Source: an uncultured Clostridia bacterium (lineage in GTDB: Bacteria; Bacillota; Clostridia; UBA1381). Taken from it: DNA of 55,616 nt. Position numbers and translations under genes: made by a program. The stretch is taken from positions 1-55,616 of the forward strand of contig CAKSOE010000018.1 of the NCBI GenBank assembly GCA_934476675.1, given 5' to 3'. Positions 23,430 to 31,989 of the stretch are shown one piece after another (position 1 is the first letter of the stretch; the number at the start of each line of letters is the position of its first letter). The notes under the pieces were generated by a model, which did not search any database, had not been told where the DNA came from, and saw nothing but the letters and a program-made list of their open reading frames with translations.

Positions 23430-25535
23430 ATGGGTAGAGAATATTCACTTGAAAATACAAGAAATATCGGTATTATGGCTCATATCGATGCAGGTAAGAC
23501 CACAACAACCGAAAGAATTTTGTTCTACACGGGTGTAAACCACAAAATCGGTGAAACTCATGACGGAGCAGCTACCATGGACTGGATGGCGCAGGAGCAG
23601 GAGCGCGGAATCACAATCACCTCCGCAGCAACAACCTGTCACTGGTCAGGTTCAAATCACCAGTTCAAGGAACATCGTATCAACATCATCGATACGCCGG
23701 GACACGTTGACTTCACTGTTGAGGTACAGCGTTCGTTAAAGGTTCTTGACGGTTCGGTAACGGTACTTTGTGCGAAAGGCGGAGTTGAGCCGCAGTCTGA
23801 AACCGTTTGGAGACAGGCTGACGAATATCATGTACCGCGTATGATATACGTTAACAAAATGGATATCATGGGAGCGGATTTCTATCATGTTGTGGACATG
23901 GTTCATGACAGATTGCAGGCAAACGGTGTGCCTATTCAGCTTCCTATCGGTGCAGAGGAAACCTTTAAGGGAATCATTGACCTTATGACGATGAAGGCTG
24001 AGGTTTATTACGATGACCTCGGACAGGACATCAGAATCGAGGACATTCCGGCAGATATGCAGGAAAAGGCTGAGGAATACAGACAGGCAATGGTTGAAGC
24101 AATTTGTGAAACAGACGAAAATCTGCTTGACAAATTCTTAAGCGACGAGGAAATTTCGGTTGATGAATTAAAGAAAGCTTTGAGAAAAGCAACCGTAGAT
24201 AACGAAATCATTCCTATTCTGTGCGGAACATCGTACAGAAACAAGGGTGTGCAGATGCTTCTTGACGCAGTTGTAGAATATATGCCGGCTCCTACCGACA
24301 TAGCACACATCAAGGGCATCAATCCCGATACAAACGAAGAAGAAGAAAGACCGTCATCAGACGACGCTCCGTTTGCGGCATTGGCATTCAAGATCGCAAC
24401 AGACCCGTTTGTAGGTAAGATTTGTTATTTCAGAGTTTATTCGGGAGTTGTTAAGGCAGGTTCATACGTATTAAATTCCTGCAAAGGACATAAAGAGCGT
24501 ATGGGACGTATCTTACAGATGCACGCTAACAGCCGTAAGGATATAGACTGCTGCTATTCGGGCGATATTGCCGCAGCGGTTGGCTTGAAGAATACAACAA
24601 CAGGTGAAACTCTTTGTGACGAGGATCATCCGATCATACTCGAATCAATGAACTTCCCCGAACCGGTTATCCGAGTTGCTATCGAGCCGAAAACCAAGGC
24701 AGGACAGGAAAAGATGGGCATAGCTCTTGCAAAGCTTGCGGAAGAAGATCCGACCTTCAAGACCTATACGGACGAAGAAACGGGTCAGACAATTATCGCA
24801 GGTATGGGTGAGCTTCATCTTGAAATCATCGTTGACAGACTTCTCCGTGAATTTAAGGTAGAAGCAAACGTCGGCGAGCCGCAGGTTTCATACAGAGAAG
24901 CAATCAGAAAAGCTGTTAATATCGAACATAAATATGCACGTCAGTCAGGCGGTAAAGGTCAGTACGGACACGTTTACCTCAAGCTTGAGCCTCTTGAAGA
25001 GGGCGGCGGCTATGAATTCGTAAATGCGATTGTCGGCGGAGCTATTCCTAAGGAATACATTCCGGCAGTTGACGCAGGTATCCAGGGTGCTATGCAGTCC
25101 GGCGTACTTGCAGGCTATAACGTTGTCGATGTAAAGGCTACTCTTTACGACGGTTCTTATCATGAAGTCGATTCATCTGAAATGGCATTTAAGATTGCCG
25201 CTTCAATGGCGTTCAAGGAAGGTATGAAGAAGGCAGATCCGGTTATTAAGGAACCGATTATGCTTGTAAACGTTATCGTTCCGGATGATTACCTCGGATT
25301 TGTAATCGGCGATTTGACATCAAGACGTGGTCTTGTAAAGAGCCAGGAGGTTCGTTCGGGCGGCGTTACACAGGTAACGGCAGACGTTCCGCTTTCCGAA
25401 ATGTTCGGTTATGCAACCGATTTGAGATCGGGCACGCAGGGCCGCGGTCAGTATACAATGGAGCCGTCGCATTACAGCGAAGTTCCGAAGTCAATTCAGG
25501 AAAGCATCATGAACGAACGTTCAAAGTCAAACTAA
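23430..25535 (+). CDS. fusA: Elongation factor G
   Basis: Translational GTPase driving translocation and ribosome recycling. 701 residues. G1 AHIDAGKT (17-24), switch/G2 RGITITSAAT, G3 DTPGHVDF, G4 NKMD, then domains II-V with the EF-G-specific GMGELHLEI and the domain IV loop region QSGGKGQYGHV. AAAGGAGG lies 6 nt before the ATG. It is fourth gene of the str operon, entered through the tandem repeat C1-C2; I see no good promoter of its own in the gap. Confidence 0.98.
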   Translation: MGREYSLENTRNIGIMAHIDAGKTTTTERILFYTGVNHKIGETHDGAATMDWMAQEQERGITITSAATTCHWSGSNHQFKEHRINIIDTPGHVDFTVEVQRSLKVLDGSVTVLCAKGGVEPQSETVWRQADEYHVPRMIYVNKMDIMGADFYHVVDMVHDRLQANGVPIQLPIGAEETFKGIIDLMTMKAEVYYDDLGQDIRIEDIPADMQEKAEEYRQAMVEAICETDENLLDKFLSDEEISVDELKKALRKATVDNEIIPILCGTSYRNKGVQMLLDAVVEYMPAPTDIAHIKGINPDTNEEEERPSSDDAPFAALAFKIATDPFVGKICYFRVYSGVVKAGSYVLNSCKGHKERMGRILQMHANSRKDIDCCYSGDIAAAVGLKNTTTGETLCDEDHPIILESMNFPEPVIRVAIEPKTKAGQEKMGIALAKLAEEDPTFKTYTDEETGQTIIAGMGELHLEIIVDRLLREFKVEANVGEPQVSYREAIRKAVNIEHKYARQSGGKGQYGHVYLKLEPLEEGGGYEFVNAIVGGAIPKEYIPAVDAGIQGAMQSGVLAGYNVVDVKATLYDGSYHEVDSSEMAFKIAASMAFKEGMKKADPVIKEPIMLVNVIVPDDYLGFVIGDLTSRRGLVKSQEVRSGGVTQVTADVPLSEMFGYATDLRSGTQGRGQYTMEPSHYSEVPKSIQESIMNERSKSN

Positions 25536-25547
25536 TTGATTATATGA

Positions 25548-25581
25548 CTGCCGCATGACGGAAAAATCCGTTTTGCGGCAG
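25548..25581 (+). terminator. GC-rich hairpin after fusA without a T-run
   Basis: CTGCCGCATGACGGA pairs with TCCGTTTTGCGGCAG around an AAAA loop. There is no T-run after it, so it is more likely a partial terminator, RNase block or 3'-end stabiliser than a full intrinsic terminator. It lies 100 bp before the separate tuf promoter. Confidence 0.55.
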
Positions 25582-25681
25582 CAGTAAAAGTCCTTTCGGC
25601 ATAAAACAACAAATATTTTAGGCTTAAATGAGGATTTTTATTAAAAATTTGAGTATAATTAACAGAAAATCAAAAAAACAC

Positions 25682-25710
25682 TTGATTTTTTGCTAAAAAA
25701 ATTGTACAAT
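25682..25710 (+). promoter_or_regulatory. Sigma-A promoter of tuf
   Basis: TTGATT (25682-25687), 17 bp, TACAAT (25705-25710). It would give tuf its own transcription apart from the rest of the str operon. Confidence 0.7.
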
Positions 25711-25764
25711 AGATATATTAATGAAATAAATCTAAAATTCATAATTTTAAGGAGGAAAATTCAA

Positions 25765-26967
25765 ATGGCAAAAGCTAAATTTGAAAGAACAAAGCCGCAT
25801 GTAAATATCGGTACCATAGGTCACGTTGACCACGGTAAGACGACTCTTACAGCTGCAATCACAAAGGTTCTTGCTCTTAAGGGCCAGGCTCAGTTCGAAG
25901 CTTACGATATGATCGATAAAGCTCCGGAAGAAAGAGAAAGAGGTATCACAATTTCAACAGCTCACGTTGAGTACGAGACAGATAAGCGTCACTATGCTCA
26001 CGTTGACTGCCCGGGACACGCTGACTACGTTAAGAACATGATCACAGGTGCTGCTCAGATGGACGGAGCTATCCTCGTTGTTTCAGCTGCTGACGGTCCT
26101 ATGCCGCAGACAAGAGAGCACATTCTTCTTTCACGTCAGGTTGGCGTACCTTATATCGTAGTATTCATGAACAAGTCAGACCAGGTTGACGATCCGGAAC
26201 TTCTCGAATTGGTAGAAATGGAAATCAGAGACCTTCTTACAGAGTATGACTTCCCCGGTGATGATATTCCGATTATCACAGGTACAGCTCTTGGTGTACT
26301 CGAAAGCACATCAACAGATCCGGCTGCTCCCGAATATAAGTGCATTTGGGATCTTATGGACGCTGTTGACTCATACATCCCGACTCCGGACAGAAAGGCA
26401 GACCTGCCGTTCCTGATGCCGATCGAGGACATCTTCTCAATTTCAGGTCGTGGTACAGTTGCTACCGGTAGAGTTGAAAGAGGTCAGATTAAGGTTAACG
26501 AAGAAGTTGAAATCGTTGGTCTTACAGAAGAAAAGAGAAAGGTTGTTGTAACCGGTCTTGAAATGTTCAGAAAGCTTCTTGACTTCGCTGAAGCAGGCGA
26601 TAACGTTGGTGCGCTCCTCCGTGGTGTTGCCCGTGACGAAATCGAAAGAGGTCAGGTTCTTGCAAAGCCGGATACAGTTCATCCGCATACAAAGTTCGTT
26701 GGTCATGTATACGTTCTTACAAAGGACGAAGGCGGCCGTCATACACCGTTCTTCAACAACTACAGACCGCAGTTCTATTTCAGAACAACTGACGTTACAG
26801 GCGTTATCGACTTACCCGAAGGTACAGAAATGTGTATGCCGGGAGATAACGTTGACATGACTGTTGAGCTTATCACACCGATCGCTATCGAAGAAGGTCT
26901 TCGTTTCGCTATCCGTGAAGGCGGCAGAACAGTAGGTTCGGGCGTTGTTTCTTCAATTATTCAATAA
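25765..26967 (+). CDS. tuf: Elongation factor Tu
   Basis: GTPase delivering aminoacyl-tRNA to the ribosome. 400 residues. P-loop GHVDHGKT (19-26), RGITISTAHVEYET, DCPGHADYVKNMITGAAQMDG, the G4 as NKSD (usually NKxD), then beta-barrel domains 2 and 3 ending VGSGVVSSIIQ. The start follows AAGGAGGAAAATTCAA; the longer ORF upstream is leader. Codon use is more biased than in neighbouring genes (few AGG/CGG, many GTT/GAA), as expected for a highly expressed gene. Confidence 0.98.
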   Translation: MAKAKFERTKPHVNIGTIGHVDHGKTTLTAAITKVLALKGQAQFEAYDMIDKAPEERERGITISTAHVEYETDKRHYAHVDCPGHADYVKNMITGAAQMDGAILVVSAADGPMPQTREHILLSRQVGVPYIVVFMNKSDQVDDPELLELVEMEIRDLLTEYDFPGDDIPIITGTALGVLESTSTDPAAPEYKCIWDLMDAVDSYIPTPDRKADLPFLMPIEDIFSISGRGTVATGRVERGQIKVNEEVEIVGLTEEKRKVVVTGLEMFRKLLDFAEAGDNVGALLRGVARDEIERGQVLAKPDTVHPHTKFVGHVYVLTKDEGGRHTPFFNNYRPQFYFRTTDVTGVIDLPEGTEMCMPGDNVDMTVELITPIAIEEGLRFAIREGGRTVGSGVVSSIIQ

Positions 26968-27008
26968 TTGAATTACGGTATCAGATTAAATACTGATATT
27001 TTATAAAT

Positions 27009-27067
27009 GAGACTGTGACTTGTCACGTCTCGGAAAAGAGGTTGTGACTTGTCGCAGCCTCTTTTTT
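27009..27067 (+). terminator. tuf terminator with two tandem related hairpins
   Basis: Two consecutive foldbacks: GAGACTGTGAC-TT-GTCACGTCTC (27009-27031) and GAGGTTGTGAC-TT-GTCGCAGCCTC (27038-27061), the second followed by TTTTTT. The two are about 70 percent alike and keep pairing through different bases. A weaker hairpin TATCAG/CTGATA lies just before them. Confidence 0.85.
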
Positions 27068-27145
27068 CAATAAAATGTCCTCTCCTCCCTTTTGCATATA
27101 TTAAAAAAGCACAGGAAAAGAGAATCAGGCAGAATGGAGATAAAA

Positions 27146-27937
27146 ATGACAATAGATTTTCATACGCATTGTTTTCCCCAAAAAATAGCCCAAAAAGCAG
27201 TTGAAAGACTTTCGTATACGTCGGGCGGTATGGAATACTATACCGACGCAACCGTTGACGGATTAAAAAAAATAATGAAAAAGGAAAACACAACCGCGTC
27301 AGTGGTTTTAAATATAGCTACAAATGAGCATCAGATGCAGAGCGTTAATAATTTTGCCGCGCAAATAAACAATGAAGAAGATATTTTCGCATTCGGCTCG
27401 GTTTATCCAACGTCAAAGCAGGCGCTTGATGAGCTTGAACGCATAAAGGCGCTCGGCTTAAAGGGCGTAAAATTTCATCCCGAATATCAGGGTTTTTATG
27501 TTGATGATGAAATGATGAAGCCGATATATAAAAAAATCTCACAGCTCGGTTTAATAACGGTTTTTCATGCCGGAGAGGATTACGGCTATCCCTCACCCTA
27601 CCATTGTATGCCGCAAAATATGAAAAATGCGCTCAAATGGTTTGATTCGCCTGTGGTTGCGGCGCATTGGGGCGGACTTGGCTGTGCGGATGAGGTTATA
27701 GACGAGCTGTGCGGGCTTGACTTGTATTTCGATACCGCATTCGGATGCGGACAGATTGCAAGATCCACCGCACAGAAAATTGTCGAAAAGCACGGTGCGG
27801 ATAAAATCCTGTTTGCGACTGATTCGCCGTGGCATACCGCAGCTATGGAAAAACGCCTTTTGAATACGCTGGAATTAAGCGATGAAGAAATGAATTTAAT
27901 CTGCTATGAAAATGCAAAAAAGCTGCTTAAAAAATAA
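27146..27937 (+). CDS. Amidohydrolase family protein (PF04909 type)
   Basis: A 263-residue TIM-barrel metal hydrolase. The metal-binding FHTHCFP is at 5-11, a Lys/His segment is GVKFHPEYQGF, another ligand is VFHAGEDYGYP, then VVAAHWGG, and the last Asp is in LFATDSPW. This arrangement fits amidohydrolase_2 (ACMSD-like) enzymes; the substrate is unknown. I start at 27146 (TGGAGA 5-6 nt upstream) rather than the longer frames at 27092 or 27134. It has no signal peptide and no clear operon partner. Confidence 0.85.
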   Translation: MTIDFHTHCFPQKIAQKAVERLSYTSGGMEYYTDATVDGLKKIMKKENTTASVVLNIATNEHQMQSVNNFAAQINNEEDIFAFGSVYPTSKQALDELERIKALGLKGVKFHPEYQGFYVDDEMMKPIYKKISQLGLITVFHAGEDYGYPSPYHCMPQNMKNALKWFDSPVVAAHWGGLGCADEVIDELCGLDLYFDTAFGCGQIARSTAQKIVEKHGADKILFATDSPWHTAAMEKRLLNTLELSDEEMNLICYENAKKLLKK

Positions 27938-28012
27938 ATATTCGGTATTGACTTAGCTGTAAAATATATGATATTATATAATTATATTGGGAAAGCTTTA
28001 TGAAAGGAATTG

Positions 28013-29338
28013 ATGGTAGTAATTATGAAAAAATTTTTAGCGGTTTTATTGGCATCGCTTATGATGTCGGGAACTATCGGAGCGTTTGCGGATACTCTGC
28101 CGGAGGACGCAGCGACAGCTGAAATTGCGGAAACCTCCGAACAGCAGCCGGTTGAGAAAGAAGCGGAAAACATACCGGAAACGGAACAGGCAAAGGAATA
28201 TTATTCGGACGCAATCGGCGTAGAGGTAATTATACAGAAGAAAATGTCGGTTGTCGATTCCACGGCAGTTTTTGAGCTGTATGACGCAGAGGATAACTTT
28301 TTGTCCTCGGCACAGGCGTGGATAGGCGGCGAAACGCAGAGTATTTATCTGCACTACAGCGTTCCGCAGTATAAGCTTGGAACGGATTTCAAATTAAAGC
28401 TTGTGAGCGGACTTCGCAGTGCAAAATATTATTCGGATATGATAGAACCCGGCGGAATGTTTACGCTGCATACATATTATATTGAAAATGAGGACGGCAC
28501 AATCTTTGACGGAAACAATTTCAGTCTTGAAGGCTGTCCGGAATACGATAAGGGAATATGTGTGTATTATAACGGCAGATTAGTGAATTTCTATGCGCGT
28601 CCGCGCATGATTGACGGCGTTGCTATGGCGAATGTAGAGGAGCTTGCGGCGGCAATGCGTGTAAAATCGCAGTATTATCCCGAATATAACAGCGTGCGTA
28701 CATCAATAGGCTCGCAGGAGACGCTGTTTAATATCGGAACAACCTATACGACGGTTTTCGGAAATGATACATATATTTCTCATGCTCCGGTTATGATAGA
28801 CGACGTGGTTTTCGTACCGATACGCGATATGAGCGAAGCATACGGCTGTACGGTTGATGTTCTTGATTTTGACGACCATTTGGATATTATTCTGGGCGAT
28901 GCGCAGGTTGTAACGGAATTTTTAAATCAATCGCCGGTAAACAGAAACGGAATATACTCGCGTACTCCGTATCTTGTGTGGGTTGATAAAGCCGATTATG
29001 CCGTTAGGGTGTATTACGGAAGTCAGTATAACTGGGAATTGGTGTATGAATGTCCGTGCGGAATAGGTGCATGGGGTACGCCGACCGTTGAAGGTCAGTT
29101 TGAGTATCAGTACCGCGTGTCAAGCTGGGATTATAATTCGTATTATGTAGGGCCCGTATTGGTATTTTACAGAGGCTACGCCCTCCATTCAACGCTTTTG
29201 AATTACGGCGGCGGCGAATATGACGGCACTGTAAGAGCGCATATTTCACATGGCTGTATAAGAATGCATCCGCAGGATATTAACTGGATTGCGGATACTA
29301 TTCCGGTAGGAACTAAGATATATATAACAGGTGAATAA
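28013..29338 (+). CDS. Exported L,D-transpeptidase (YkuD) with copper amine oxidase-like domain
   Basis: A 441-residue secreted protein. A signal peptide (cleavage near GAFA-DT) and an acidic linker are followed by a beta-rich region of unknown type (about 60-180), a stalk domain with VFVPIRDMSEAYGCTV (CuAO-N-like, about 180-290), and a C-terminal YkuD catalytic domain. The active-site motif is HISHGCIRMH (catalytic Cys about 415), with the upstream His in YALHSTLL. It should form 3-3 crosslinks or attach proteins to peptidoglycan outside the cell. I use the ATG at 28013 because AAAGGA sits 5 nt before it; ATG 28025 is also possible. Confidence 0.92.
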   Translation: MVVIMKKFLAVLLASLMMSGTIGAFADTLPEDAATAEIAETSEQQPVEKEAENIPETEQAKEYYSDAIGVEVIIQKKMSVVDSTAVFELYDAEDNFLSSAQAWIGGETQSIYLHYSVPQYKLGTDFKLKLVSGLRSAKYYSDMIEPGGMFTLHTYYIENEDGTIFDGNNFSLEGCPEYDKGICVYYNGRLVNFYARPRMIDGVAMANVEELAAAMRVKSQYYPEYNSVRTSIGSQETLFNIGTTYTTVFGNDTYISHAPVMIDDVVFVPIRDMSEAYGCTVDVLDFDDHLDIILGDAQVVTEFLNQSPVNRNGIYSRTPYLVWVDKADYAVRVYYGSQYNWELVYECPCGIGAWGTPTVEGQFEYQYRVSSWDYNSYYVGPVLVFYRGYALHSTLLNYGGGEYDGTVRAHISHGCIRMHPQDINWIADTIPVGTKIYITGE

Positions 29339-29343
29339 ACAAA

Positions 29344-29390
29344 GGGAATGTAAAAAAGCCCGTTCTGAAATATTTTTTCCTATCCCCTTA
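29344..29390 (-). repeat. Solo outer stem of an A-family element (internal deletion)
   Basis: On the minus strand AAGGGGATAGGAAAAAAT, then TTTCAGAACGG, join straight to CTTTTTTACATTCCC. These are the left and right ends of A1 with the middle removed. It lies just after the YkuD stop and may serve as its terminator (ATTTTTTCC on plus). Confidence 0.7.
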
Positions 29391-29395
29391 AAATG

Positions 29396-29611
29396 GGGCT
29401 GTTAAAAAAGAGTGCAGAACGCATAAACCGCACCCGACGGCGTACGTGTGTACTCCGAGTGGTGCGGTTTATGTGTAGTTCAAGGGTAAAAATAAATCGA
29501 AATCCGCATTTTTGCGGATTTCAACTTAAATTTATGCTTTATTTAAATAAATGCTATCACTTTAAAGCAGCATCTATGCCCTTGAACGGTCTGTGCCTTT
29601 TTAAACAGCCC
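29396..29611 (+). repeat. Structured repeat A3 (capped multi-stem element)
   Basis: A third A-family copy in the convergent YkuD-dnaD gap. Every stem has different bases from A1/A2 yet pairs: outer GGGGCTGTTAAAAAAG with CTTTTTAAACAGCCC; inner CATAAACCGCACC with GGTGCGGTTTATG; third TTCAAGGG with CCCTTGAA; small ATCCGCA/TGCGGAT. Conserved unpaired pieces are CAGAACG, GTAG and GGTCTG. The apex 29436-29459 has core GGCGTACGTGTGTACTCC. The 3' T-run could terminate YkuD transcripts. Confidence 0.82.
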
Positions 29612-29616
29612 TTTTT

Positions 29617-30570
29617 TTATTTATCCTTGTTCTGCATCATTTTCTCAATCGCATCATAGTCATAATCCTTTGAAGTAAATACCGAGGTGTTGTTATCGGC
29701 AGTGGGTTTTGCGGTTTTTGTCTTAAATTCGGCATGGTCTTTTTCCGCTTCTTCAATGGTTTTTATGTTGTTTTTGTACCAGTTTTCGATAATTCCGTTC
29801 ATGTACGGAAACGAAAGCTTGTTTATGCTTAAAATGCAGTATTCATACGCAAGAGCAATCATTTCTATGCTCATATCAAAATCATCGTGCCATGTTTTGA
29901 GATACTGTTCCTCCGTGGTTGACAGATTTCTGTCGTTTATGTTAAAAAGCTTTCTCAATTCATAGACGTATGTTTTCTTTTCCTGCTCGTCCGAAATGAA
30001 GTTTTCAACCGCATTCATTGTTGTAAGTCCGTTTTCGTGCCACGAAATAGCAACCTTTTCGATGTATGCCATATTGCGCTTTCCCTTTGAAACGCAGTAT
30101 TCGAGAAGCATTGATATAACCTCCGCCGAAAGTCCGAGATTGTCATAAAACCAGAACAATGTCTCCGTTTCACGGCTGTTTAAGGTTTTTCCGAGTATTT
30201 CCTGGGCAAGAATACATAAATCCGCCAGAGCTTTATTTTCGGTAAGCAATTCGGAAATATCCTTTTTCGGATTGTGCTCCGGTACGGGTTCTGCCGTTAC
30301 GGGCACATCGGCGTTCCCAAAAATAACGCTGTCGTTTTCAAAACGCAGCGCACCGTTTTCGCGCCAGTATTCAACCGCATTCACGACATCGCTTTCAAGT
30401 AAATTCAGTTTTTTTGCAACAGCGCTGTTCTCCTCGCTTTTTCCGTTCACCGCAAGAAAAAGCATATACATATACACCTTTACATAAGCGCCGTTTGCGG
30501 CAGGCATCTTGTTTTCTATAAAATCCGCAGTTACGGGAATGAAATCCGCACTGTAATAAAAATTCGGCAT
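29617..30570 (-). CDS. DnaD domain replication-initiation-like protein
   Basis: A 317-residue protein of the clostridial DnaD type. The N-terminal winged-helix part (about 1-100: FIPVTADFIENKMPAANGAYVKVYMYML) precedes two DnaD/DnaB_2-like helical repeats, each with the SYIEKI-like signature: AYIEKVAISWHENGL (about 185-199) and PYMNGIIENWYKNNI (about 260-274). In Bacillus DnaD helps load helicase at oriC and restart sites. It is usually followed by dnaC, which is absent here. The start follows GAAAGGATAATGGTTA. The stop lies just inside the border of repeat A3. Confidence 0.88.
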   Translation of the reverse strand: MPNFYYSADFIPVTADFIENKMPAANGAYVKVYMYMLFLAVNGKSEENSAVAKKLNLLESDVVNAVEYWRENGALRFENDSVIFGNADVPVTAEPVPEHNPKKDISELLTENKALADLCILAQEILGKTLNSRETETLFWFYDNLGLSAEVISMLLEYCVSKGKRNMAYIEKVAISWHENGLTTMNAVENFISDEQEKKTYVYELRKLFNINDRNLSTTEEQYLKTWHDDFDMSIEMIALAYEYCILSINKLSFPYMNGIIENWYKNNIKTIEEAEKDHAEFKTKTAKPTADNNTSVFTSKDYDYDAIEKMMQNKDK

Positions 30571-30608
30571 TAACCATTATCCTTTCAAATCTTTAATGTA
30601 CGAATTAT

Positions 30609-30637
30609 ATTATATAACATTTTTCGCAAAATTGCAA
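30609..30637 (-). promoter_or_regulatory. Sigma-A promoter of the dnaD-like gene
   Basis: On the minus strand TTGCAA (30632-30637), 17 bp, TATAAT (30609-30614). Confidence 0.65.
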
Positions 30638-30681
30638 TTAAAATAAGTGAAGATTTACTATAAATTTCACGTATTTTACTA

Positions 30682-30710
30682 TTGAATAAAATATTAAAAG
30701 AGTATATAAT
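30682..30710 (+). promoter_or_regulatory. Sigma-A promoter of galE
   Basis: TTGAAT (30682-30687), 17 bp, TATAAT (30705-30710), giving a leader of about 35 nt. Confidence 0.75.
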
Positions 30711-30750
30711 AGTATTAAGAAAAACGCCACGGCGGAACGGAGGATTATGT

Positions 30751-31764
30751 ATGAAAATTTTAGTTACGGGCGGCGCAGGCTACATAGGCAGCCATACGTG
30801 CGTGCAGCTTCTTGAAGCAGGCTATGAGATTGCGGTTCTTGACAACCTTTGCAATGCAAGCAAAAAGTGTCTTGAAGCGGTAAAGAAAATCACGGGAAAG
30901 GATTTTCCGTTTTACGAGGTTGATCTGCTCGATTACGACGCAACGGAAAAGGTTTTTAAAGAGAATAAGTTTGACGCAGTTATTCACTTTGCGGGACTTA
31001 AAGCGGTTGGCGAATCCACAAAAATTCCGCTGACCTATTATCATAATAATATCACAGGAACGCTGCATCTTCTGCAGCTTATGGAAAAGTATGATGTGAA
31101 TAATATAGTATTTTCATCATCGGCAACGGTTTACGGTATGCCTAAAACCGTTCCGATTACAGAGGATTTTCCGCGTTCGACAACCAATCCATACGGTTCG
31201 ACAAAGCTTATGATAGAGGACATTATGACCGATACGACAAAAGCAAATCCGAAGCTTTCGGTTACGCTTTTGAGATACTTCAATCCTATCGGTGCGCATG
31301 AGAGCGGAACAATGGGCGAAGACCCGAAGGGTATTCCGAACAATCTTCTGCCTTATGTTGCGCAGGTAGCGGTAGGAAAGCTTGAGCGTGTACACGTATT
31401 CGGCAACGATTACCCCACAAAGGACGGTACGGGCGTACGCGATTATATTCACGTTGTTGACCTTGCGAACGGACATTTAAAGGCAATCGAGCATTGCAGC
31501 GACAAGCCCGGTGTGCATATATATAACCTGGGTACGGGCAACGGATACAGCGTGCTTGAAGTAATAGACGCGTTTTCAAAGGCTTGCGGAAAAGAAATTC
31601 CGTATCAGATTGACCCGAGACGTCCGGGCGATATTGCGGAGTGCTTTGCAAATGCGCAGAAAGCAAAGAATGAGCTTGGCTGGGAAGCAAAGTTTGACAT
31701 TGCCAGAATGTGCGAGGATTCGTGGAGATGGCAGTCAACTCATCCCGACGGCTTTGGTGAATAA
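30751..31764 (+). CDS. galE: UDP-glucose 4-epimerase
   Basis: NAD-dependent short-chain epimerase interconverting UDP-glucose and UDP-galactose for surface sugars and galactose use. 337 residues. The Rossmann glycine motif is GGAGYIGSH (7-15), with the NAD-ribose Asp in VLDNL, SSSATVYG for the catalytic Ser, and Y-x-x-x-K as YGSTK. The C-terminal NLGTGNGYSVLEVI and RRPGDIAECFA are typical GalE. The start follows CGGAGG with 7 nt; an in-frame extension to 30682 would run through the promoter. It is monocistronic. Confidence 0.96.
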   Translation: MKILVTGGAGYIGSHTCVQLLEAGYEIAVLDNLCNASKKCLEAVKKITGKDFPFYEVDLLDYDATEKVFKENKFDAVIHFAGLKAVGESTKIPLTYYHNNITGTLHLLQLMEKYDVNNIVFSSSATVYGMPKTVPITEDFPRSTTNPYGSTKLMIEDIMTDTTKANPKLSVTLLRYFNPIGAHESGTMGEDPKGIPNNLLPYVAQVAVGKLERVHVFGNDYPTKDGTGVRDYIHVVDLANGHLKAIEHCSDKPGVHIYNLGTGNGYSVLEVIDAFSKACGKEIPYQIDPRRPGDIAECFANAQKAKNELGWEAKFDIARMCEDSWRWQSTHPDGFGE

Positions 31765-31776
31765 TAGGAATTAAAA

Positions 31777-31819
31777 AGTGCGCCAACTTCCCATAAAACG
31801 GGTAATTGGCGTGCTTTTT
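31777..31819 (+). terminator. galE intrinsic terminator
   Basis: AGTGCGCCAACTTCCC pairs with GGGTAATTGGCGTGCT (two mismatches), loop ATAAAAC, followed by TTTTTG. Confidence 0.85.
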
Positions 31820-31904
31820 GTTTATTATAATATTAAAAGTAGCGCCTATACGCTCATTTTTTACATAATATTTTGTTTATTTTTACGTATTTTTAATATT
31901 TTTA

Positions 31905-31933
31905 TTGTCATACTGCCGAAAATGGTATATAAT
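31905..31933 (+). promoter_or_regulatory. Sigma-A promoter of typA
   Basis: TTGTCA (31905-31910), 17 bp, TATAAT (31928-31933). Confidence 0.75.
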
Positions 31934-31989
31934 AAATAAGTTAGATTGAATTTTTGCCGTTTATTCGGAGCGGCGGAACGGAGTTTGTT

